From Lachnospiraceae bacterium (GTDB lineage Bacteria; Bacillota; Clostridia; Lachnospirales; Lachnospiraceae), in NCBI GenBank assembly GCA_017467845.1, contig JAFUKH010000001.1:1-64000 (forward strand): DNA of 64,000 nucleotides, given 5' to 3'. The translations under genes were made by a program, and so were the position numbers. A model generated the notes under the pieces. It saw only the letters and a list, made by a program, of their open reading frames with translations, had not been told where the DNA came from and did not search any database. Within the stretch, counting starts at the first letter, position 1. Each line of letters starts with the position of its first letter. Of this stretch, positions 1-7,180 are shown one piece after another.

Positions 1-147
1 CTTCTGAAGCCAAGCCTCGTAGGTTGCGTCTTCCAGGTAATCATCCAATGCCCCGCTGCCGTTGACCTCAGAACCATATTGCTTGAATTCATTTATGTAT
101 TCGATTGCCTGTTCCTTGTAGTTAATATTTGGAAGTACTAACTTCAT
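1..147 (-). CDS. GNAT-family N-acetyltransferase, C-terminus cut by window edge
   Basis: The first 49 residues of a protein running off the left edge. It begins MKLVLPNINY and continues with an alternating charged helix and a GSGALDDYLED stretch. This resembles the N-terminus of predicted acetyltransferases of the COG3981 type, which move an acetyl group from acetyl-CoA to an amine; the acetyl-CoA site lies outside the window. The ATG is preceded by GGAGGAATAGATT, a good ribosome site that reaches back to the stop codon of the next acetyltransferase gene, so the two are probably co-transcribed. The family call rests on a short N-terminal match only. Confidence 0.6.
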   Translation of the reverse strand, partial: MKLVLPNINYKEQAIEYINEFKQYGSEVNGSGALDDYLEDATYEAWLQK

Positions 148-150
148 AAT

Positions 151-690
151 CTATTCCTCCGAAACGTATCCACATTCCCGCAAAAGCTCCATCTCAATGA
201 CCTTCCACGCTTCCCCAAGTCCCCGATAGTACCATGGCTTATCCGATGCGATATCTTTAAATCCCACCGCTTTATAGCAAGCATGTGCTGCCGGATTATT
301 TTCAAACACTCCCAGCGTTATCTTCTCCGCTTTCAGAATCTCAGATGCGTACTTGATAGCCAACTGTAGCATCTCTTTTCCATAGCCCCTACCACGCTTT
401 GCATCATCTACAATGACAAATCCAAAGCGAAGTATCTTTTTCTCTGGATCGGTGAATCGTAAAATCAGATGTCCTACTACACCACTCTCATCAAAGGCGG
501 TCATAGGATAAAAATTTTCCTCTTCTTCGCAGTCTCCGTTACCATCCACATACTTTCTATTCATATCCTCTGGAGTAATCGGATAAGTCTCATACCTGTC
601 TGAACACCACTTTCGAAAACTAACCTCTTCCTTTATCCAGCTTACAATATATTTCGCATCACAGTTTTTATATGGTCTTAATCGTAACAT
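151..690 (-). CDS. GNAT-family N-acetyltransferase
   Basis: A 179-residue protein of normal single-domain GNAT length. The acetyl-CoA pyrophosphate loop is visible as RGRGYGKEML near residue 100 (R-x-x-G-x-G/A pattern), followed by an NNPAAHACYKAVGF segment typical of motif B, where the Asn and Tyr contact CoA and act as general acid. The N-terminus MLRLRPYKNCDA is the usual first strand of RimJ/RimL-like enzymes. The substrate cannot be told from sequence. It ends 3 nt before the next acetyltransferase gene. Together with the broken methyltransferase upstream it forms a small accessory cluster of modification enzymes. Confidence 0.85.
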   Translation of the reverse strand: MLRLRPYKNCDAKYIVSWIKEEVSFRKWCSDRYETYPITPEDMNRKYVDGNGDCEEEENFYPMTAFDESGVVGHLILRFTDPEKKILRFGFVIVDDAKRGRGYGKEMLQLAIKYASEILKAEKITLGVFENNPAAHACYKAVGFKDIASDKPWYYRGLGEAWKVIEMELLRECGYVSEE

Positions 691-702
691 AATATCCCTC
701 CT

Positions 703-1376
703 CTACTTCTCACAGATAAACAATGCATGATTACTCAGCGATGTCGCATACTCACTATCTGCAACCATGTCTGCAAACTGGAACCAAATCCTCCGCTGCT
801 CCTCCGTAAACTCCTCTATCTCCGGCTCCAGCAAAAGGAAGTCAACACCTGTCATCTTGATTCGTTTCAGTCCCTCTCTTTCAGTGTCCTCCATCATCTC
901 TTCAGGCATGGTGAAGAAAAAGATGTCTGTATGAACGTCATCGGTTCCCCTTTCCATCACACACTCCCCTACTGCCGGAGTGAGTACATTTTCCAGCCCA
1001 CGCCATGTCCGAATTTGGCAATGGCTCCAATTTTATTGATAAAGGCAAAAGCAATCTCCTGCAAATCCGTAGCATCTCCAAGCCTTACACCGGCATTCTC
1101 ATGGCCACTCTCCGCAATCTGCTTCTCTACGATTTCTACATTTACCGGAGACAAATCCACCCCCAGATACTCCTTACACTTAGGTGCATAGTTCATCAGA
1201 TAATATCCCCCGCCACAGCCAATCTCGATAACCTTCTTCTCCTTGTCAATGTACGGGTCCAGTGCCCGCTTGGTATAAATGAACTCCATCGCATACTCTC
1301 CGGTCCGGGCCGCACGATTCACTTCCCCGCCACCGGAATACTTTTCAATGATTTTCTCCTTGTAGTTACTTTCCAT
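703..1376 (-). pseudogene. SAM-dependent methyltransferase, broken by internal deletion and frameshift
   Basis: The N-terminal half (from MESNYKEKII, ribosome site AAGGAGGAGAGATT) carries SAM-binding motif I, VIEIGCGGGYY, and a GDATDL acidic loop. It then jumps straight to AFAFINKIGAIAKFGHGVGW and stops at about 969. The remaining C-terminal 85 residues (MERGTDDVHTD to SNHALFICEK) are in another frame. Restoring one G near 968 would read through as RQVGECVMERG. From memory, intact relatives are about 250-260 residues and have a D-V-V-L-C-L-G-P-M-Y-H motif IV block between GDAT and the AF-INK-IGA segment. About 45 codons including that block are missing here. So two lesions are inferred: an in-frame deletion and a 1-nt frameshift. 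A sequencing error could explain the frameshift but not the deletion. Confidence 0.75.
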
Positions 1377-1394
1377 AATCTCTCCTCCTTTTCT

Positions 1395-1436
1395 TGAAAA
1401 AGAAAAAGCTGATATTTGCATACACAAACATCAGCT
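1395..1436 (-). terminator. Terminator-like hairpin in the methyltransferase leader
   Basis: On the minus strand AGCTGAT pairs with ATCAGCT, extended by TTTG/CAAA, and is followed by TTTTTCTTTTTC. It lies only about 20 nt before the methyltransferase start and about 10 nt after the likely transcription start of the promoter at 1452-1479. It may therefore be an attenuator, or the terminator of the short upstream frame at 1482-1604. Confidence 0.7.
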
Positions 1437-1451
1437 TCTAAATTCGTTTAT

Positions 1452-1479
1452 ATTATACTAACAGCATATACCAATACAA
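1452..1479 (-). promoter_or_regulatory. Promoter upstream of the methyltransferase pseudogene
   Basis: Minus strand: TTGTAT (1474-1479), 16-nt spacer, TATAAT (1452-1457). The spacing and a perfect -10 box support a housekeeping sigma promoter. It is followed almost at once by the terminator-like hairpin. Confidence 0.55.
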
Positions 1480-1481
1480 AT

Positions 1482-1604
1482 TCACCTGGGTCGTAATGTT
1501 TGCGTATGACAAATAAGACATGTATGTTCCACCACATTAATAATGGACATCACGCCTTCGGAAATAAGCCAATTTAAATTGACAAGTTTCACATTCGCAA
1601 ACAT
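1482..1604 (-). CDS. Possible 40-residue peptide after the structured leader
   Basis: A short frame starting MFANVKLVNLNW, with a plausible ribosome site (AAGGAGCAGGAAA before ATG). It ends HTQTLRPR and contains a Cys-x2-Cys pair (CLIC). I do not recognise it. Support comes mainly from context: it sits 26 nt after a full copy of the structured repeat, the same distance at which metY and alaS begin after their copies, and that repeat lies just after a TTGACA promoter. It may instead be the decayed start of a lost gene. Confidence 0.3.
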   Translation of the reverse strand: MFANVKLVNLNWLISEGVMSIINVVEHTCLICHTQTLRPR

Positions 1605-1630
1605 TTTCCTGCTCCTTCTGTTTAATACTT

Positions 1631-1769
1631 TTCAGAGCAATTCACAAAATCGTCCTTTCAGGACTTTCCTTTTGCTCATATATGGCGTCTCGCCATATAG
1701 ATTTATGAAAACAGCCTTTATCAACCAAACTTGAACAGTCTGTTTTACATAAATCTGCATTGCTCTGAA
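1631..1769 (-). repeat. Structured dispersed repeat, copy C
   Basis: A 139-bp element with terminal inverted repeats (TTCAGAGCAA ... TTGCTCTGAA) and the same internal stems as copies at 11057-11196 and 30575-30715. It has a long stem built on AGATTTATG/CATAAATCT, an ATGGC/GCCAT hairpin, and a final GTCCT-gaa-AGGAC hairpin inside GCAAAA/TTTTG-type flanks. Compared with the other copies the terminal repeat has two compensated base-pair changes. It is oriented with minus-strand transcription, begins about 12 nt after a probable start site and ends 26 nt before an ATG. Confidence 0.85.
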
Positions 1770-1787
1770 TAAATCTAAATTTTTATT

Positions 1788-1816
1788 ATTAAAACACCAT
1801 GGGAAAGATATGTCAA
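1788..1816 (-). promoter_or_regulatory. Promoter in front of structured repeat copy C
   Basis: Minus strand TTGACA (1811-1816), 17-nt spacer, TTTAAT (1788-1793), with overlapping TAATAA alternatives. The predicted start site is near 1781, so the RNA would begin almost at the repeat. Confidence 0.6.
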
Positions 1817-1871
1817 GAATAATTTTCAGATTCTTTTTTAAAAAGTATAATTATATTCAAAACAACCACAC

Positions 1872-2612
1872 CTACGGCACGGTGATTTCTTCCAATTCTT
1901 CCGAATTTCCGGCAAATACATTTCTGTCAATATATTTCTCTGTCCCTTGATACCCACTTAGTACCGAAGTATCTGAATACTGCCATAACACCCACTTATC
2001 CTTCAGTGTAATCTCCGGCCACAGATACACATCCCGAATCCACAGTGGATAATCCTCAAACTCTCCTTCCAGATATTTGCTATACACTGTAAGCGTGGTA
2101 TAAATCATAGGCTTCACACCATATTCCCGCTCCAGTTCAAGTAGCATATCATTTAATTCCCTGATTACCGCTTCCCTCTCCGGTGGATTCTTTTCTTTAT
2201 CCCCATAATACTCCACGTCCACCACAGGTAACAATTTCCCTGAAAGCACTCCTACCGCATCCATAAAATTCTGCGCCTGTGTTTCTCCCGCGCTGTCAAA
2301 GCTGAAGAAATGATAGGCTCCGATTTTCATAGAAGTCACAGCTGCTTCTGACCAGTTTTCTGTAAACCTTTCATCCACAGAACTGCTGCCCTCCGTAGCT
2401 TTTATATAAGCAAAGTCTATTCCCTGACTTTCCAACTTCTCCCAATCAATATCCCCCTGATAATGGGACACATCGATGCCCTGCACCGAATATTGTTCTG
2501 CAACAAAAGTATTTATCTTAATCTTCTTGAACAAAACACAACACGAAATAACAGCAATAAAAATTCCTATTCCGAGAAATATCATCAAAGCTTTCTTTTT
2601 TCCCTGTTCCAT
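1872..2612 (-). CDS. Membrane-anchored GH25 lysozyme-like muramidase
   Basis: A 246-residue GH25 glycosidase, the family that cuts the N-acetylmuramic acid to N-acetylglucosamine bond of peptidoglycan. A lysine-rich start and one hydrophobic helix (about residues 8-28) anchor it, so the enzyme should act outside the membrane. The GH25 barrel opens with GIDVSHYQGDIDW (Asp47) and carries the catalytic pair in PVVDVEYYG (Asp132, Glu134). KATEG and YTTLTVYSKYL match the later strands. The start chosen is MEQGKK, preceded by AGGAG at 4 nt; an ATG four codons upstream (MRSH) is also possible, with GAGGTG before it. No cell-wall-binding repeats are present, so it is more likely a remodelling enzyme than a phage lysin. 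Confidence 0.85.
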   Translation of the reverse strand: MEQGKKKALMIFLGIGIFIAVISCCVLFKKIKINTFVAEQYSVQGIDVSHYQGDIDWEKLESQGIDFAYIKATEGSSSVDERFTENWSEAAVTSMKIGAYHFFSFDSAGETQAQNFMDAVGVLSGKLLPVVDVEYYGDKEKNPPEREAVIRELNDMLLELEREYGVKPMIYTTLTVYSKYLEGEFEDYPLWIRDVYLWPEITLKDKWVLWQYSDTSVLSGYQGTEKYIDRNVFAGNSEELEEITVP

Positions 2613-2644
2613 ATGGCTCCTCATTACACCTCATAATTCCAGAA

Positions 2645-2887
2645 TCATTCCACGCCCATACTTATCACTCGGCAGATTACAAATTCAAACTGCTCGTAAA
2701 ACTTTCCTTTCCCGGCATTCGCATACAGGTTACACGCAACCCTCACGCCTTTCAAGCTACTCCAAACTCCCTCCGGGGTACTAATAGAAAAAGCAGCTCT
2801 ATCGCCCGATTCATCTCCACCGGATTGTCCCACTGCAATTATCTTCTCCCCAGAATTCTCCTGCAATATCCGTAAAAAGCACCTCAA
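2645..2887 (-). CDS. Weak open frame between the terminator and the GH25 gene
   Basis: About 80 codons with no ATG near the front; the longest version starts at TTG inside the terminator of the preceding gene, and a GTG near 2833 has only a distant GGGGAG. The C-terminal half (GVRVACNLYANAGKGKFYEQ) looks protein-like and the frame ends 20 nt before the GH25 gene. I do not recognise it. It could be a real small gene, a fragment, or chance. Confidence 0.25.
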   Translation of the reverse strand: MRCFLRILQENSGEKIIAVGQSGGDESGDRAAFSISTPEGVWSSLKGVRVACNLYANAGKGKFYEQFEFVICRVISMGVE

Positions 2888-2906
2888 GCCTAAGCCTGAA
2901 GTGCCA
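2872..2906 (-). terminator. Terminator after the duplicated-domain protein gene
   Basis: On the minus strand GCACTTCAGGC pairs along its full 11 bp (two G-U pairs) with GCTTGAGGTGC, followed by TTTTT. It lies directly after the stop codon at 2917. Confidence 0.8.
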
Positions 2907-2916
2907 CATTATCATC

Positions 2917-3462
2917 TTACAACACTCTTATCTCAATCGCCGTAGTCTGGGGCGGAATACTAGCGGTCATGAAATCTGCATGACGCACCCGCACGTTCAT
3001 CCCCGGCATCAATCTGGAAAACTCTATCTGACTTCCATTTCTCCCAATAATTCTGGCATCCTCCGGCACGTTGAATCGTATAATCGAAGATACGTCTCTG
3101 TCACTGATAGTTGTAAAGCTTCGGTTTCTTCTATCCATATCCACAATGGTACCAACAACCACGTTTTCTCTTCTGGGCTCATCCACAATGCGAATCAGAA
3201 ATGCAACTGCCTGAGGAGGGATACTACGAGTCATAGTCGATGAAAAGGACGCATTTACCGTCATCCCCACTCTCAATTCTCCGGCAGATATCACTGCTCC
3301 GTTTCTGTTTAAAACAGTTGTACGTGGACCAACCACAAGTCTTACAGTTTCATCATTTCTTCTGTCACACTGACATCCGGAATAAGTTACTGTTACCAGA
3401 GTATTGTCTCTGTCTCTGGAAATATCTTTAATCAATCCGTTTCGAATATTAATAACTGGCAT
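2917..3462 (-). CDS. Hypothetical protein with an internal tandem duplication
   Basis: 181 residues, no signal peptide or membrane segment, so probably cytoplasmic. It consists of two similar halves. The first has RLVVGPRTTVLNRNG then LRVGMTVNASF then TRSIPPQAVAFLIRIV. The second has RFNVPEDARIIGRNG then LMPGMNVRVRH then TASIPPQTTAIEIRVL. Each half looks like a small beta barrel with a shared SIPPQ motif before the last strand. The N-terminal part includes a CQCD cysteine pair. I do not recognise a function. The start is the ATG after GAGAGG-TATTAGTG rather than the GTG one codon before. It lies between scpB and its own strong terminator. Confidence 0.75.
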   Translation of the reverse strand: MPVINIRNGLIKDISRDRDNTLVTVTYSGCQCDRRNDETVRLVVGPRTTVLNRNGAVISAGELRVGMTVNASFSSTMTRSIPPQAVAFLIRIVDEPRRENVVVGTIVDMDRRNRSFTTISDRDVSSIIRFNVPEDARIIGRNGSQIEFSRLMPGMNVRVRHADFMTASIPPQTTAIEIRVL

Positions 3463-3494
3463 CACTAATACCTCTCTTTTTTAGTAGTATATTC

Positions 3495-3528
3495 AAAAAA
3501 ATAAGAGGTAGTGCGCAAAACGCCACTA
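3495..3528 (-). terminator. Terminator after scpB
   Basis: Minus strand: TAGTG pairs with CACTA (a further 2 bp after a one-base bulge), then CCTCTTATTTTTTTG. The stem starts with the TAG stop codon of scpB itself, ending the metallophosphoesterase-scpA-scpB unit. Confidence 0.65.
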
Positions 3529-4095
3529 AATATCCATTGTCAACTGTACTTCGGCCTCTGCCTGCTGCTTAAACTCTTCAATCTGCAAGGTGCTGAGCTC
3601 CGGCAGTTCTTCCAGACTCTTTACACCAAAGCAGCGTAAAAACTGCTCTGTGGTTCCGAACAAAAGGGGACGTCCCGGTGCATCCAGTCTTCCCAATTCA
3701 CAAATCAGATCATACTCTAAAAGTTTGTTGATGGCGTGGTCACAGCTTACGCCACGCACACGCTCCACTTCCACTCTGGTCACCGGCTGCTTATAGGCAA
3801 TGATGGACAGGGTCTCAATCACCGTGTCCGTAAGGGAAATTTTTCTGGGAGCCTTGGCAATCTTCACAAGATATTCGTACATATCCGGCTTAGTACAAAG
3901 CTGCACAGAATCTTCAAAATAAGTCAGTTCAATGCCCCGCTCCGCTGCCTTATAGCTTTCCCCCATCTCCTTAAGGAGAGACTTGGTCACTCGTACATCT
4001 TCTTCAATTACATGAGCAAGTCTGCTGATTTCCACAGACTCGCCCATAGCAAATAAAATGGATTCTAATATTGCTTTCTGTTTCTCTCGTTCCAT
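3526..4095 (-). CDS. scpB: Segregation and condensation protein B
   Basis: 189 residues, normal for ScpB, a dimeric winged-helix kleisin-interacting protein that works with ScpA and SMC to condense and separate chromosomes. It starts EKQKAILESILFAMGESVEIS, the usual first helix. The first winged helix is near residues 15-80. The second contains SLTDTVIETLSIIAYKQPVTRVEVERVRGV, one of the best-conserved ScpB segments, followed by LLEYDLICELGR and GRPLLFGTTEQFL. The start MEREKQ is chosen because AAAGGATG lies 7 nt before it; an ATG three codons upstream lacks spacing. It follows scpA by about a dozen bases. Confidence 0.95.
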   Translation of the reverse strand: MEREKQKAILESILFAMGESVEISRLAHVIEEDVRVTKSLLKEMGESYKAAERGIELTYFEDSVQLCTKPDMYEYLVKIAKAPRKISLTDTVIETLSIIAYKQPVTRVEVERVRGVSCDHAINKLLEYDLICELGRLDAPGRPLLFGTTEQFLRCFGVKSLEELPELSTLQIEEFKQQAEAEVQLTMDI

Positions 4096-4107
4096 CGTTT
4101 TCATCCT

Positions 4108-4857
4108 TTAACAGATATTTGATTCTATCATAATATCATCGAATATATTTTCCTGGGAAATGGTAATTTTCCCTGTCTTCATCATTTCCAAAATTACAAG
4201 GAATGTAATAATAATGAGTGCCTTGGACTTCTGCTCACCTAGAAGCTTTTTGAAGCTGAACTGCTTGTGGGTTCTGGCATATTCTTCAATATAAGCCGTC
4301 TTGGCATCCACATCAAAGACCTCATCCTTTTCAATATTTCCATAATTGCTTCGGATAGGGTCTACACGGTCTTCCTGTCTACGAATCATCACCTTGAAGA
4401 TTTCGTGAAGCTTTGAAAGGGACAAATCTCCCACCAGCTCCTCGTAGTTTAAGGGATGCTTATAATCCGCAACCTCCTTAGGCAGATGCTTATCACGATA
4501 ATAGCTCTTCTCTGCGTCCACCTGTCTGTCACGAAGCTCAAAGGCCATGTATTTGTACATCTTGTACTCCAAGAGCTTCGCCACCAGCTCTGCTCTTGGA
4601 TCCTCTTCCTCGCCTTCCTCATTCACTTCCTTGGGCAGGAGCATCTTACACTTAATATCAATCAGTGTCGCTGCCATCACAAGGAATTCACTCATCACGT
4701 TCATATCTTCTGCTTCCATCTGCTTGATGTAGTCCAGATACTGCTCCGTAATCTCTACAATGGGAATATCATAAATATCAATCTTATTCTTTTCAATTAA
4801 GTGAAGCAACAGATCCAACGGACCTTCAAAAGCTTCCAGCTTAACAGATAATGCCAT
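4108..4857 (-). CDS. scpA: Segregation and condensation protein A
   Basis: 249 residues, the kleisin that bridges the SMC heads. The N-terminus has VKLEAFEGPLDLLLHLIEKNKIDIYDIPI, the ScpA signature that binds the SMC neck. The middle has the MSEFLVMAATLIDIKCKMLLP helix and a charged linker (EEGEEEDPRAE). The C-terminal winged helix (ALIITFLVILEMMKTGKITISQ) binds the other SMC head. Ribosome site AAGGAG overlaps the end of the metallophosphoesterase gene, whose stop is 2 nt upstream, so the three genes form one operon. smc itself is not in the window. Confidence 0.96.
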   Translation of the reverse strand: MALSVKLEAFEGPLDLLLHLIEKNKIDIYDIPIVEITEQYLDYIKQMEAEDMNVMSEFLVMAATLIDIKCKMLLPKEVNEEGEEEDPRAELVAKLLEYKMYKYMAFELRDRQVDAEKSYYRDKHLPKEVADYKHPLNYEELVGDLSLSKLHEIFKVMIRRQEDRVDPIRSNYGNIEKDEVFDVDAKTAYIEEYARTHKQFSFKKLLGEQKSKALIIITFLVILEMMKTGKITISQENIFDDIMIESNIC

Positions 4858-4859
4858 CT

Positions 4860-5714
4860 TTAGCTCTCCTTAAAGTCTACCACCGTAATCTCACCGGGGT
4901 TAAACATACGAATGGGTATAGTATGCATGCCAAGGCCTCTGCTCAGCAGCATAGTGGATGCTCCTTCTTTAAAGATTCCACCATCATATTTCGGAAAAAG
5001 TCGTACATTAGGCGATACGACACCGCGCCAGCCGGGAATGCGCACCATTCCCCCGTGGACATGCCCTGCACATACAAGGTCTGCCCCCCATCTGGCATAA
5101 TTGGGGAAATAATCCGGATTGTGGGCAAGAAGACATACATACCTTTCCTTATCCGGCTTACCAAGTACCTCTTCCAAATAGGACTCTTCCATCTTCGGAA
5201 TCACGAATCTTTTATAATACTTACGATCAATCTCTGCACCATACACTTGGATATTGTGCTCCGGAATCTCCATCCTCTGGTTCACCAGCGGCTTCACCCC
5301 TGCCTCTGCAAGTGCTGCAGCATATTCCTGTGCCATATCACCGTATTTTTCCGGATATAGCTTTAATCTATGTTCGTGATTACCGTTTCCATAAAACACC
5401 GGATAATCCTTAGCAAGTTCCTTTACAAAATGAATGGCAATATCCAGTGGCTTCCCCGGCTTTGCCGTAAGAATATCCCCCGCGATAAAAATGGCATCCG
5501 GCTCCTGCTCCCTGATTTTCTCAAGAAGTACGAGGTTCTCTCTGCCATAGCATTTATTGTGCAAATCCGAAAGAACTATAGCCCGGTAGCTGCCCTTAAT
5601 ACGCTTATCCACAATCTCCAATCTGCGCACAACAAAACGGGTACTGTCAAAAAGAATAATCCAGACACATATCAATATGAAAATTGCCAATATAAAAATA
5701 AGAATCTCCCACAT
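4860..5714 (-). CDS. Membrane-anchored calcineurin-like metallophosphoesterase
   Basis: 284 residues with one N-terminal membrane helix (ILIFILAIFILICVWIILF) and a two-metal phosphoesterase domain. All metal-ligand motifs are present: VLSDLHN, FIAGDIL, GNGNHEH, LLAHNPDYF and CAGHVHGG. The family resembles B. subtilis YkuE, attached to the outer face or wall; the substrate is not known. The start MWEILIF has AAAGGA 8 nt upstream; an ATG three codons earlier overlaps that site. It heads the operon with scpA and scpB, and a decayed copy of the structured repeat lies about 85 nt before it. Confidence 0.85.
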   Translation of the reverse strand: MWEILIFILAIFILICVWIILFDSTRFVVRRLEIVDKRIKGSYRAIVLSDLHNKCYGRENLVLLEKIREQEPDAIFIAGDILTAKPGKPLDIAIHFVKELAKDYPVFYGNGNHEHRLKLYPEKYGDMAQEYAAALAEAGVKPLVNQRMEIPEHNIQVYGAEIDRKYYKRFVIPKMEESYLEEVLGKPDKERYVCLLAHNPDYFPNYARWGADLVCAGHVHGGMVRIPGWRGVVSPNVRLFPKYDGGIFKEGASTMLLSRGLGMHTIPIRMFNPGEITVVDFKES

Positions 5715-5799
5715 GGTCCTCATCCTTTCTGAGCATACACATGGTCAATTATAACACAAATACTCCATTTTAAAAAGAAAAACTATTTATACCCCTTCC

Positions 5800-5847
5800 A
5801 AAAATCACCGTTTCACAGCTTTCCTTTTGCTCATGCTCGATTCTGAA
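5800..5847 (-). repeat. Structured dispersed repeat, decayed copy D
   Basis: On the minus strand it keeps a left end (TTCAGAATCGAGC), jumps to ATGAGCAAAAGGAAAG, and keeps the last hairpin as CTGT-gaa-ACGG followed by TGATTTTT. The two middle stems and the right terminal repeat are missing. It starts 4 nt after the stop codon of the carboxypeptidase gene, in the same orientation relative to transcription as the intact copies. Confidence 0.7.
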
Positions 5848-5850
5848 TAA

Positions 5851-7014
5851 TTACAGGAAGAAGATATCCAGAACTTTCTGCAAATAATCCTCGTAGGTAG
5901 CAACCTCTACATCCTCAGCAAAATAAATTGCACTGCTACCAATAACAGTCTCTCCCAATCTATACACCATCTCTCCTGCAATATCCCCCACCTTCACCGG
6001 TGCCTGCACCTCCGTAGGCAGTACCAGTTCCTTCTGAATCTGACTCAAATCCTGTCCACCCGTCTCCACGTATCGGAAAGCCTCACCGAATTTAAGCTTT
6101 ACTAATTCAGTCTTTCCATCCACGACCTGCAGGGGCGCAAGCTGCTCCGGATGACTATCCTCATAAATATCGCATACCGAAAAGCCATAACTTAATAACG
6201 TCTCTGCCTCAGAAAATCGGCTCTTATAATCCTCAGCTCCCATGATTACCGCAATCATATCCATACCGTCCTTATTGGCAGTTCCCGAAAAACAATACTT
6301 CGCCTTATCCGTTGAACCGGTCTTTAGACCTGTCGCGTAAGGATACTGCTTTAAAAGCTTATTGGTACTGCTTAAGGTAAATGGAATTTCTCCCTGCTTT
6401 GTCACATGTACAATGTCTTCCATCCAAATTTTGCTGTAATCATAGATTTCCGGATACTTTGTAATCAGCTCCCTACTCATAATTGCCACATCTCTGGCAG
6501 TAGTATAATGATCATCCGAGTTACTTAAACCACAACAATCCTCGAAATGGGTATTCTCCATTCCAAGCTCTGCCGCCTTCTCATTCATCAGAGCCACAAA
6601 GGCCTCCTCTGAGCCGGAGATATGCTCTGCCACCGCTACGGATGCATCATTTCCGGAGGATACCGCAATACACTTAATCATAGTCTCCAGATTCTGTTCC
6701 TCTCCAGCTGCCAAAAATACCTGAGAACCACCCATGGAACTTGCATATGTACTGGTTACCACTTTGTCCGTAAGGGCAATCTTCCCCTGTTCCAACTTTT
6801 CAAAGGTGAGAAGCAAGGTCATAATCTTTGTTATACTTGCAGGACTCCTTATTTCATCTGCATTTTTTTCATAAATCACAGTTCCGGTAGAGCCCTCCAT
6901 CAGGATTGCCGAAGGAGCATTAATCTCCATTTCCGCATAGACGTCCACTTCCCATCCGGCCAACATACAAAGCATCATCACTATCGCCACGATAGCTTTT
7001 CCAATTCTTTTCAT
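5851..7014 (-). CDS. D-alanyl-D-alanine carboxypeptidase (DacF-like, class C-type PBP5 family)
   Basis: 387 residues with a signal peptide (MKRIGKAIVAIVMMLCMLAG). The penicillin-binding catalytic set is complete: SITK (Ser-x-x-Lys nucleophile, about residue 60), SGN (about 120), and KTGS (about 235). A C-terminal PBP5-like beta domain follows (QVVDGKTELVKLKFGEAF onward). It removes the terminal D-Ala of peptidoglycan stem peptides outside the membrane and so limits cross-linking. The start is MKRIG, after GAGGAAAAAAGT; an upstream in-frame ATG has no ribosome site. The ribosome site lies at the edge of a CTCATACC/GGTATGAG hairpin, and the long leader carries several repeats, so regulation at the RNA level is plausible. 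Confidence 0.93.
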   Translation of the reverse strand: MKRIGKAIVAIVMMLCMLAGWEVDVYAEMEINAPSAILMEGSTGTVIYEKNADEIRSPASITKIMTLLLTFEKLEQGKIALTDKVVTSTYASSMGGSQVFLAAGEEQNLETMIKCIAVSSGNDASVAVAEHISGSEEAFVALMNEKAAELGMENTHFEDCCGLSNSDDHYTTARDVAIMSRELITKYPEIYDYSKIWMEDIVHVTKQGEIPFTLSSTNKLLKQYPYATGLKTGSTDKAKYCFSGTANKDGMDMIAVIMGAEDYKSRFSEAETLLSYGFSVCDIYEDSHPEQLAPLQVVDGKTELVKLKFGEAFRYVETGGQDLSQIQKELVLPTEVQAPVKVGDIAGEMVYRLGETVIGSSAIYFAEDVEVATYEDYLQKVLDIFFL

Positions 7015-7023
7015 ACTTTTTTC

Positions 7024-7053
7024 CTCATACCTTCTTTTTTTACATGGTATGAG
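7024..7053 (-). promoter_or_regulatory. Hairpin overlapping the carboxypeptidase ribosome site
   Basis: Minus strand CTCATACC (7046-7053) pairs perfectly with GGTATGAG (7024-7031), and the GAGG ribosome site overlaps the second arm. When folded, initiation would be partly blocked. Confidence 0.5.
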
Positions 7054-7105
7054 TGCCCTACATTTTTTATGCATTTGAATGGGTGCGTAGGATCAATGTC
7101 ATTTC

Positions 7106-7162
7106 GTTTAGAAATCACTCTGGTCAAAAACGATGTATTTTATTCCTGCGTAATTTCTAAAC
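7106..7162. repeat. 13-bp inverted repeat in the carboxypeptidase leader
   Basis: GTTTAGAAATCAC (7106-7118) and GTAATTTCTAAAC (7150-7162) are inverted copies with one G-U type mismatch, 31 nt apart. It could be a hairpin in the minus-strand leader RNA or a protein-binding palindrome. Between it and the start codon no other element was seen except the ribosome-site hairpin. Confidence 0.55.
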
Positions 7163-7180
7163 TGTTTTGAGACACCTAGC

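Noticed and set aside
703..960. Independent 85-residue gene
   Set aside because: Its sequence is the C-terminal part of the methyltransferase in a shifted frame, so it is treated as part of one pseudogene.
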